From NCBI RefSeq assembly GCF_007004655.1, contig NZ_ML660102.1:1-64000 (forward strand): a DNA stretch of 64,000 nucleotides, given 5' to 3'. Below, piece by piece: positions 57,669 through 64,000 of this stretch (within the stretch, counting starts at the first letter, position 1; every line of letters starts with the position of its first letter). The notes beneath the pieces are model-generated. The model ran no database searches, was not told the DNA's origin, and saw only the letters and a program-made list of their open reading frames with translations. This stretch comes from Exilibacterium tricleocarpae. GTDB lineage: Bacteria; Pseudomonadota; Gammaproteobacteria; Pseudomonadales; Cellvibrionaceae. Both the position numbers and the translations under genes were made by a program.

Positions 57669-59833
57669 TCTGTTTAAACCAAGACGCCGGAATTGGCCCC
57701 GCCCGCGCCAAGGGTGCGGCGGTGCACCTCAATGCCATGCGCGACGCCTTTCGCTTGATCGGGGCAGAGGTGATGGAAATCGATTGCGCGGATCGGGAAG
57801 AAGTCGCCCAGCGCATCAAGAAACTGTGTGCCGCAAAGAAGGTCGATCTGATTTATGAGCGTTACGCCCTGGGTCAGCACACCGGCGCCCAAATCGCAAC
57901 GGCATTAAAGATTCCACTGATACTTGAAGTGAACGCACCGCTGGCCGATGAACAAAAGCAGTGGCGCAAACAGGCCGCATCGGCCGAGGACTCGGACAAC
58001 GACGCCGTTTTATTTAACGCCGCCACCGCCGTGATCGCCGTCTCCAACCCGGTAGCCGGCTACGCAAAACGGCGGGGCGCGCCCAAGGAATGTATCCATG
58101 TTTTCGGCAATGGTATCGACAGTGAGCGCTTTAACCTCGCAATGCGCGAAAAATCCGTGCGCAGCCGACTGAAGCTGGACGAGCACTTCGTCATCGGCTT
58201 TCACGGCCGCGAGCGCCCGTGGCACGGTTTCAAACGCCTGGTGCAGGCTTACACCGGCCTGCACGGCGACAACCTGCCGCGCCAGCTCCTCGTTGTGGGA
58301 GAAGGCAAATTTGCCGACTTAAAATCTCTGCCGCCATCGAAATACCAGCGCTTCGGCTGGCAACCGCACAGCAAAATGCCCGAGTATGTTGCCGCCTTCG
58401 ACGCCCTGCCGCTGGCCTACACTGAGGATATACCTTACTACTTTTCGCCACTGAAACTGATGGAGGCCATGGCCTGCGGCGTCGTTCCGGTGGTGCCGGA
58501 CCTGGGCGATCTCGCCCGGACGGTGTCGCACAATGAAACCGGTTTGGTTTATGCCCCCGACGATGCCGCGGCGCTGGCACAGCACCTGCAATGGCTGATC
58601 GACAACCCGCAGGAAAAAGCGCTGATGAGCGAGCGGGCGGCAACCTACGCCTCGCAATTCACTTGGGAGCGAATCGCCCGCTTTGCGCTTGGCTTTGCAA
58701 AAAAAACAGCGCCCCGTGCTCCCCGCGTGGCGGCGTCCGGTAAAGCCGGCAAATCCGCTATGCAGCGGGCCCTGCGAGAACTGGAGAAGCGAAACGCCAT
58801 TAAAACCAGCGATCAGGCACTCGTGCGTGTTGATGTCGGCAAAGATACAACGCTGGATTTCGAAGCCGTGAACGGCCGGGAATCGCGTTGGTTTCGCTAC
58901 CGTAACAACCACCTGGAAGAACTCTTTCCCGGCGCGGATAATCGCGTGCCACTGGCCAAATCACTGAAGTTTACCGGATCGACCCAGTGGCGCCTGTTAA
59001 GCTACCGGCCCGGGAGGCGCCTGGTGATCCTCCATCGCGACGCTGATCACAGTGCCGTTATCAAAGGCTATCGGCAACACAAGTTGGCGGCGGCCATCAC
59101 CCGCCATCAACTGGCGCGCAGGCTTTTTGCCGGCACGCACCTCCAGGTACCGGCGCTGCTGCATGGGGATGTACCGGAGGCCAGCATGGTCACCGCTTAT
59201 CACAGCGGCGTAACCCTACCGGTGTCCGGCGACCATGAGCACCTCTATACTCTTATCGGCCAAAGCCTGCGCCGCGTTCAGGATACCTCCGCGGTCGCGC
59301 CGGCCGACCTGCATACGGCGGGCGATGAACTCGAAAACCTCAGTAGGCGGGCCCATCGGTTTCGCGCGGCAACCGGCGCCCTGCCACCCGGTTGGGAGTC
59401 GGCCTGGCAACGCCTGCAGACCATGTTGGGCTCGCTGCCGGCGAACCACTGCGCGGCGGCCCATCGCGACCTGCATGATCGCCAGTTTATAGTCAATGGG
59501 GAGGAGCTGACCCTGCTCGATTTCGACCTCCTGTGTCGAGCCGACGTCACGCTGGATGTTGCCAACCTGCTCGCCCATCTCTCGCTGCGTGCGCTGCAGA
59601 AGATCGATAATGCGACGTTTGCCGACGCCCACACCTGCGGTCGCGCGCTGCTGGATGGGCTGGAACGCTATACGGAGGCGGGCTTTTGGCCACGGCTGCG
59701 TTTCTACCAGGCGGCAACGTTTTTACGCCTCGCCCTGATCTACGCCCTGCGCCCCCAGTGGGCCGATCTGTCCGGCCACCTGCTGTCGCTGGGGGACCGC
59801 TGCCTGAACGACTATGACCGACTGGGCGCCTGA
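57656..59833 (+). CDS. bifunctional GT4 glycosyltransferase / APH-fold kinase fusion
   Basis: A 725-residue two-domain protein. Residues 1 to about 350 form a GT4-like transferase (AGIGPARAKGAAVHLNAM at the start, FGNGIDSERFN, GFHGRERPWHGF, then PLKLMEAMACGVVPV with the donor-binding glutamate). A linker at about 350-385 (basic, Ala/Gly-rich) leads to an APH-type kinase domain with AHRDLHDRQ near 601-609 and LLDFDLLCRADVTLDVANL. The second kinase module of the operon is thus covalently tied to a transferase, suggesting coupled glycosylation and phosphorylation of one intermediate. Both catalytic loops look intact. The fusion is read in a single frame with no internal stop. Confidence 0.88.
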   Translation: MRRVICLNQDAGIGPARAKGAAVHLNAMRDAFRLIGAEVMEIDCADREEVAQRIKKLCAAKKVDLIYERYALGQHTGAQIATALKIPLILEVNAPLADEQKQWRKQAASAEDSDNDAVLFNAATAVIAVSNPVAGYAKRRGAPKECIHVFGNGIDSERFNLAMREKSVRSRLKLDEHFVIGFHGRERPWHGFKRLVQAYTGLHGDNLPRQLLVVGEGKFADLKSLPPSKYQRFGWQPHSKMPEYVAAFDALPLAYTEDIPYYFSPLKLMEAMACGVVPVVPDLGDLARTVSHNETGLVYAPDDAAALAQHLQWLIDNPQEKALMSERAATYASQFTWERIARFALGFAKKTAPRAPRVAASGKAGKSAMQRALRELEKRNAIKTSDQALVRVDVGKDTTLDFEAVNGRESRWFRYRNNHLEELFPGADNRVPLAKSLKFTGSTQWRLLSYRPGRRLVILHRDADHSAVIKGYRQHKLAAAITRHQLARRLFAGTHLQVPALLHGDVPEASMVTAYHSGVTLPVSGDHEHLYTLIGQSLRRVQDTSAVAPADLHTAGDELENLSRRAHRFRAATGALPPGWESAWQRLQTMLGSLPANHCAAAHRDLHDRQFIVNGEELTLLDFDLLCRADVTLDVANLLAHLSLRALQKIDNATFADAHTCGRALLDGLERYTEAGFWPRLRFYQAATFLRLALIYALRPQWADLSGHLLSLGDRCLNDYDRLGA

Positions 59834-59835
59834 CC

Positions 59836-61578
59836 ATGAAATTATTGATGCGTTTGATAGGGCTGCAGTTAGCGTTTTTTTTCTGCCTCGGCGCCGAGGC
59901 CGCAGAGTATCGCTCAGACCTGGCTGTGATAGAGCCCGGTCACTGGGTGGAAGTGCGCGGCCGGGCCGATAAGCGCGGCGGTTTTGTCGCCGAGCGGGTT
60001 GAGTTGGTGACTCCGCAAAAGTATCAGGAGGTGATAGGTGTCGCCGCCATCTCTGAGCGTGGCGACGACTATATCTCCCTGGCGGGTTTGCAGGTGAAAA
60101 TTTCCGACAAGACCCGGTTTCGCGATCTGTCGCGCTCGGCGCTGCTGGCGCAGAAAGTGCAAGTGGAGGGTCGCTACCGCGGGCAACGGCGGCTGTCGTC
60201 GCGCCAGATCAGCAGCCGCAAAGCCGGCCGCGACCGCCTGCTCGGACGCGTGGATGATATCCAATGGTCGGCAGCAGGCGGCCAACTCACTATGCTGGGT
60301 ATCAGGGTTACTGTGGCGAACGGCACCACAGTGAGACACGAGATACCGCTGGCAAAAATGGTGCGTGACGATCGGGAAATCATTGGCGGAAGTTTGAACA
60401 TCGACGACGATGACGACCGCTTCGGCGAGGGCGTGCGCCTCGGCGATAACGCCTCTCTCACCATGCGGCTCGAAAGTCGTGCCACCAGCGAAGACAATTA
60501 TAATCTCGACCGCGATGACGCCGAGGATCGTCTCGACCAGCAGTTGGGGCTGCGCGCCCGGTTGGAGTTTACGCACTCACCACAAGTCAGATCGCGCCTG
60601 GAGATCAAACACCAGCAGTTGTACCGCGACGACGACGAGGACGGGCGCTTCAGTCGGGATGAGACGCAACTGGGGGAAGCCTACGTTCTGGTTCGCGACC
60701 TGGCACCCAATCTCGACCTGCAGGTCGGCCGGCAGGATTTCGATGATCCACGGGAGTGGCTGTTCGACGAAAACCTGGACGGCGTGCGGGCTTACTGGAA
60801 AGGCGACCGGATCGCCGCCGAGTTGGCACTGGCCAGCACCTTCGAAGGCGGCGATGAGCGCGACCGCGACACCCGCACCGCGATGATCTATTTATCCAAC
60901 CGGGATCGCCGTCGCCACCTGGCGGGTTATGTGATCGACCGCTATGTCGATCAGACGGAAAGCGAACGCCGCACACACATCGGCGCACGCGCAATCGGCG
61001 AATGGCTGCCCGACACAGAAAGCTGGCTGGAGCTGTCCTATATGACCGGCCGGCGCGGCGACCTGGACACCAGCGGCTTCGGCTTCGACCTCGGCGCAAC
61101 CCTGGAGCTGAACAAATGGGCCAGCATAACGCTGGGCTTCGCCTCCGGCCAGGGCGGTACATCCGATGACAATCACGACTATACCTTTCGCCAGACGGAG
61201 CTGCAGGACAACAATGGCAAATTCAATGGCATAACCTCATTCCGTTATTACGGCGAACTGGTGGACCCGGAGCTGAGCAACCTGCGGATTGTAACCGCCG
61301 GGCTCGGTTTCAACTTCGACGACCACACCTCGATCGATCTGGTCGGCAACTACTACCGCCAGCACCGCGCCCGCGATGAGTTGACCGATACGGACCTCGA
61401 CGAGGACCCGAACGGTATCGACAAGGACCTCGGCTGGGAGATCGATGTTATTGTCGGCTGGGAACCGAGACAGCGCTGGGATATTGAGGCCGTAATCGGT
61501 TATTTTCACCCGGGAAAAGCCTTTGACGATGCTGATTCGTCAATGCTGTTGAAGTTGCAGGCGCGCTACCGCTACTAG
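59836..61578 (+). CDS. alginate-export-type outer-membrane barrel with N-terminal DUF5666-like domains
   Basis: A secreted 580-residue protein that starts two bases after the previous stop. A signal peptide (LIGLQLAFFFCLGAEA) is followed by about 150 residues of two small repeated beta domains resembling DUF5666 (GHWVEVRGRADKRGGFVAERV, and a second from VQVEGRYRGQRRLSSRQIS). From about residue 190 alternating amphipathic strands begin (LTMRLESRATSEDNYNL), with LDLQVGRQDFDDPREWLFDENLDG typical of the alginate-export (AlgE-like) barrel family. The protein ends in an aromatic residue (ARYRY) as outer-membrane barrels do. It is probably the outer-membrane exit for the product of this operon. Confidence 0.82.
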   Translation: MKLLMRLIGLQLAFFFCLGAEAAEYRSDLAVIEPGHWVEVRGRADKRGGFVAERVELVTPQKYQEVIGVAAISERGDDYISLAGLQVKISDKTRFRDLSRSALLAQKVQVEGRYRGQRRLSSRQISSRKAGRDRLLGRVDDIQWSAAGGQLTMLGIRVTVANGTTVRHEIPLAKMVRDDREIIGGSLNIDDDDDRFGEGVRLGDNASLTMRLESRATSEDNYNLDRDDAEDRLDQQLGLRARLEFTHSPQVRSRLEIKHQQLYRDDDEDGRFSRDETQLGEAYVLVRDLAPNLDLQVGRQDFDDPREWLFDENLDGVRAYWKGDRIAAELALASTFEGGDERDRDTRTAMIYLSNRDRRRHLAGYVIDRYVDQTESERRTHIGARAIGEWLPDTESWLELSYMTGRRGDLDTSGFGFDLGATLELNKWASITLGFASGQGGTSDDNHDYTFRQTELQDNNGKFNGITSFRYYGELVDPELSNLRIVTAGLGFNFDDHTSIDLVGNYYRQHRARDELTDTDLDEDPNGIDKDLGWEIDVIVGWEPRQRWDIEAVIGYFHPGKAFDDADSSMLLKLQARYRY

Positions 61579-61864
61579 TGCTTCGGCAAGAAATATTTTT
61601 ACTTCGGTGGCACTTAGGTCCCGAAGGGCTGTGCCTGGATCGAGACCGTGCCGGTTAAAGGACACAAAAAAGCAGTTTGGTGTTCTTGACCGGCACGGTC
61701 TCGATGGGGGAATAGCCCTGCGAGACACAGACTAGGCGTCCCCCCGATGAATACATCCGTGTAGGCTTTTCGCCGGCATCCCTGCTGGCGAAAGTCTCGC
61801 AGGGCTATTCCCCCATCGAGACCTAAGTGCCACTCTGGTGAAAATACTTTCTGGTCGGTGCACT
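61577..61864. repeat. complex nested palindrome downstream of the glycan operon
   Basis: Imperfect outer arms 61577-61620 and 61820-61864 (agtgcNtcgNc ... gtggcacttaggtc) pair with each other and resemble the hairpin at 18006. Inside lie an extra 30-nt arm-like block ending GACC (61618-61647), a hairpin gtgccggttaaaggacac to gtgttcttgaccggcac (61648-61696), and the 30-bp-arm palindrome at 61697-61823. GGTC occurs at both borders of the 61621-61696 segment, as a 4-bp target duplication would leave. Confidence 0.75.
61697..61823 (-). repeat. long-arm palindrome, copy E
   Basis: Arms 61697-61726 and 61794-61823 are perfect 30-bp reverse complements, beginning GGTC but otherwise unlike copies A-C (inner end GAGAC instead of GAAAC). 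The 67-bp spacer, read on the minus strand, keeps the cagcagggatgc core. The inner stem has changed from cgacagc/gctgtcg to tttcgcc/ggcgaaa, a paired substitution. Confidence 0.88.
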
Positions 61865-62495
61865 GGCAGCGGTCTCTAATTGCGTCCGCTGTGCCGGTGG
61901 CGCCCTTTGCGGCAGACAGCGCAGATAGCGTTGGCTTGGCTCCCGGGGCCAAAGCGCGAACTCAAGCGCGTTGCGAATACGCAAGCCATGCAACCCGACA
62001 GTACTGGACAGAATACTAAGGTCTCTTATTGCAAAAAGTAATTACCAACGTTACCTGCAACAACAGCAACCGGTGTCAAACCTCGGCGCCTGACGAATTG
62101 CCAGGCAACAACCGACACTGTGTCTTCGCCAACCTGGCATTTGCTTGCCCAGATGATAGGATCAGCCCTGATAATGTTCTTTCACAAAAAATTTAGGTTA
62201 CATTCATGTTTTTTGGTGCGAGAGATTTAGCCTGCTTGGGCGACAATTCCAGCTCAACACCTTTTGTTGACTTAAGCGACAGCAGCCCGGGCGGCAACGC
62301 GTTTATCAGCAGGTACCGGGCCCCTGTTGGCCCGGCATTTTTATTGATACTCACTTGGTGTATGGTGATACCTGCCTTGACTGCCGCCGGCCGTGACTGC
62401 AAGCGCAGTTCACCTTGGCGAGAGTCTCACGCAGCCTTACGGGCATAATCGCCGACGCCTTGCCGGTAACCAGAGCCTACTGACTCATAGACGTT
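61865..62495. other. intergenic region before the histidine kinase
   Basis: A GC-rich hairpin at 62316-62335 (CCGGGCC/GGCCCGG, loop CCTGTT) is followed on the plus strand by catttttatt. It could terminate a short transcript starting upstream. Two overlapping small frames (62206-62448 plus, 62193-62402 minus) run through the hairpin and are not supported. Confidence 0.4.
62316..62345 (+). terminator. possible terminator upstream of the histidine kinase
   Basis: A seven-base-pair GC stem with a 6-nt loop is followed by CATTTTTATT. The gene it would terminate is unclear, since the nearest plus-strand stop is 740 bp upstream beyond the nested palindrome. It may end a small RNA. Confidence 0.4.
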
Positions 62496-64000
62496 ATGAT
62501 ACAACTCTGCACCCACTTCAAGACCAAGCTTATGCTTGCCGCCGGCAGCCTACTGACGTTCATTGTTGTGCTCGCCTGCATTTTTTATTACAGCACCGCC
62601 CGCTATCACTATCACCTGGAGCGCACGGAGTTGGCCAACAGTGTGTTATCCAGCTACCTCGCCGTGTCCAATCACACCTATCGAAAGCTCAACTCCATGG
62701 GTGAAATCGTGGCGCGCGGAGAAGTGGACGATATGGAGGCGCGCGATGAAAACCAGCGCTCACTGCGCGACGCCTTGTCGAAGGTACGCCGCAATATCGC
62801 CGCCGAAGTCGCCTATGTTCGCAACGAAAAAGAAGATGAGGAACTCGACCACCTGGTTAAAATCGAGCGCCTGAGCGAGCATATTATCCTCGGCAGTGAT
62901 GAGATAAAGCAAGCCATCCAGATGGGCGACAGGGAGCGCGCCCAGCGCGAACTCAGTATGCTTCGCAGCGATTCGGTGGCGGGGAAATTCAACGACCTGA
63001 TCGACCAGGCATTAGCCGAGGAACAACGTGAGACAGCAGCGACCCAGGCTGAGGCGAACAGACTCGGTGAATTGATCATGATCACCCTGCCCATCACCAC
63101 CGCCCTGATACTGGGCGTGGTGATGGTGTTGCTGACCCTGGTCTCGCGCGGTGTTACCCACTCCATCGAGGCCCTGAGTGAAGCCGCACAGGCCTATACG
63201 TCCGGCGACCTCGACTATCGCATACCCTCGCTGCCGGAGCGGGAGTTCTTCAGCCTGGGGCGCGCGTTCAACAAGATGGCCGAAGAACTCGCCGCGCGAC
63301 GGGGTGCGGCCCAGCAGTCACGACAATCGCTGGAGGCGCTTATTGAAAACAGAACCAAAGAGCTGCAGGCGTCCAACGCGCAACTGGAAAACCTGGATCG
63401 AAGCCGGCGCCAGTTGCTCGCCGATATCAGTCACGAGCTGCGCACCCCGTTGACCGTGATACAAGGTGAATCGGAAATGGCGTTGCGCGGCGCGCCAAAA
63501 AGCATCGACGAATACCAGGACACACTCAATCGCGTGCGCGATCAGGCGGTGCACACTACTCGCCTGGTGGAAGACCTCTTGTTTGTTGCCCGAGCAGAAA
63601 ACGGCAATGCACGCATTGAAAAGAAATCGGTTGCTATCGCCAGCCTATTACGGGATGTTTGTATGGACTTTAGATCGATTGCGGAGAAAAAGCGCATTGA
63701 AATTCTCGATTCTTATATAGACGACAAAATAGTTGTTTATGGCGATGCCGGGCGGCTGCGACAGGTCTTTGCCATTTTGATCGACAATGCGATTCGCTAC
63801 TCCCATACCGGCGGCAGTATATCGGTCGACCTGTCCCTCGCCGAAGACAGCGTCAGGCTGAGTGTCAAAGACGAGGGCATCGGCATGACAGAGGAGGATG
63901 CCAGGCAGGCCTTTCACCGCTTTTACCGGGGCGACAATGCCGAGCGACACGCCCAGGGAACGGGGCTCGGCCTGCCCGTGGCGAAAGCCATTATCGAGGC
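62496..64000 (+). CDS. sensor histidine kinase (partial, runs off the window)
   Basis: The membrane sensor of a two-component system, truncated by the window end after 501 codons. It begins MIQLCTHFKTKLMLAAGSLL at ATG 62496, with a first transmembrane helix (LLTFIVVLACIFYY). A helical periplasmic region of about 150 residues rich in charged heptads follows, then a second helix (LIMITLPITTALILGVVMVLL), a HAMP domain, a coiled coil, and HisKA with ISHELRTPL (phospho-accepting His about 313). The ATPase domain has LIDNAIRYS, DEGIGM and GTGLGLPV. It lies 917 bp past the glycan operon on the same strand. The response regulator should lie just beyond the edge. Confidence 0.93.
   Translation, partial: MIQLCTHFKTKLMLAAGSLLTFIVVLACIFYYSTARYHYHLERTELANSVLSSYLAVSNHTYRKLNSMGEIVARGEVDDMEARDENQRSLRDALSKVRRNIAAEVAYVRNEKEDEELDHLVKIERLSEHIILGSDEIKQAIQMGDRERAQRELSMLRSDSVAGKFNDLIDQALAEEQRETAATQAEANRLGELIMITLPITTALILGVVMVLLTLVSRGVTHSIEALSEAAQAYTSGDLDYRIPSLPEREFFSLGRAFNKMAEELAARRGAAQQSRQSLEALIENRTKELQASNAQLENLDRSRRQLLADISHELRTPLTVIQGESEMALRGAPKSIDEYQDTLNRVRDQAVHTTRLVEDLLFVARAENGNARIEKKSVAIASLLRDVCMDFRSIAEKKRIEILDSYIDDKIVVYGDAGRLRQVFAILIDNAIRYSHTGGSISVDLSLAEDSVRLSVKDEGIGMTEEDARQAFHRFYRGDNAERHAQGTGLGLPVAKAIIE

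Noticed and set aside
62193-62448. Overlapping small frames on both strands before the histidine kinase
   Set aside because: Both cross a GC-rich hairpin, overlap each other and have no recognised similarity or clear ribosome-binding site.

Overview
The window looks like chromosomal DNA of a marine, polysaccharide- and peptide-degrading gammaproteobacterium, probably near Cellvibrionales (Cellvibrio, Saccharophagus, Microbulbifer, Haliea types). The evidence is the classic gammaproteobacterial order rimP-nusA-infB-rbfA-truB-rpsO-pnp, a chitinase with polyserine linkers, a large TonB-dependent receptor, a DUF5060 carbohydrate enzyme and a sarcosine oxidase operon. No tRNA, rRNA, CRISPR array, complete insertion sequence or prophage was found. 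Codon use looks uniform by eye.

Layout. 1-611: a possible Fic-protein remnant and unexplained DNA. 612-9664 (minus): the transcription/translation operon, read from a promoter near 9963-9992 through a leader with two terminator-like hairpins. 10225-12414 (minus): an eight-heme cytochrome c with TPR repeats. 12868-14064: an MFS transporter lying between direct copies of a palindromic repeat. 14915-20163: a secreted DUF5060 glycoside hydrolase and a GH18 chitinase whose promoter carries two LacI-type operators. 20258-23148: a membrane methyltransferase-like protein and a sodium-dependent symporter. 23261-29368 (minus): purU-soxBDAG, which demethylates sarcosine and handles the resulting one-carbon units. 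30455-46673: a peptide/amino-acid scavenging island with S9 peptidase, YkvI-like transporter, TonB receptor, divergent GGT-like enzyme, DUF819 carrier, two amidohydrolases, and TetR, TetR and AraC regulators. 47322-50640 (minus): a SulP anion transporter and purE-purK. 51961-61578: a tightly overlapping plus-strand operon with a MurG-like glycosyltransferase, ABC exporter, APH-fold kinase, GT4, GT4-kinase fusion and alginate-export-type outer-membrane barrel. 62496-64000: a histidine kinase cut by the window end.

Two things stand out. First, the 51961-61578 operon looks like an undescribed glycan or glycolipid assembly and export system with two APH-type kinase modules. Second, the intergenic DNA carries a dispersed family of palindromes. 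Each copy has two perfectly complementary arms of exactly 30 bp around a conserved spacer core, but the arm sequence differs between copies, so pairing is kept while sequence changes. Intact copies are at 18066, 38853, 41022 and 61697, with a broken relic at 51272. Other palindromes (GGGGACG units around the MFS gene, GGGGACGGAGG REPs at 14184, a long inverted repeat at 30163) and several short tandem duplications show that the spacers are shaped by repeat activity.
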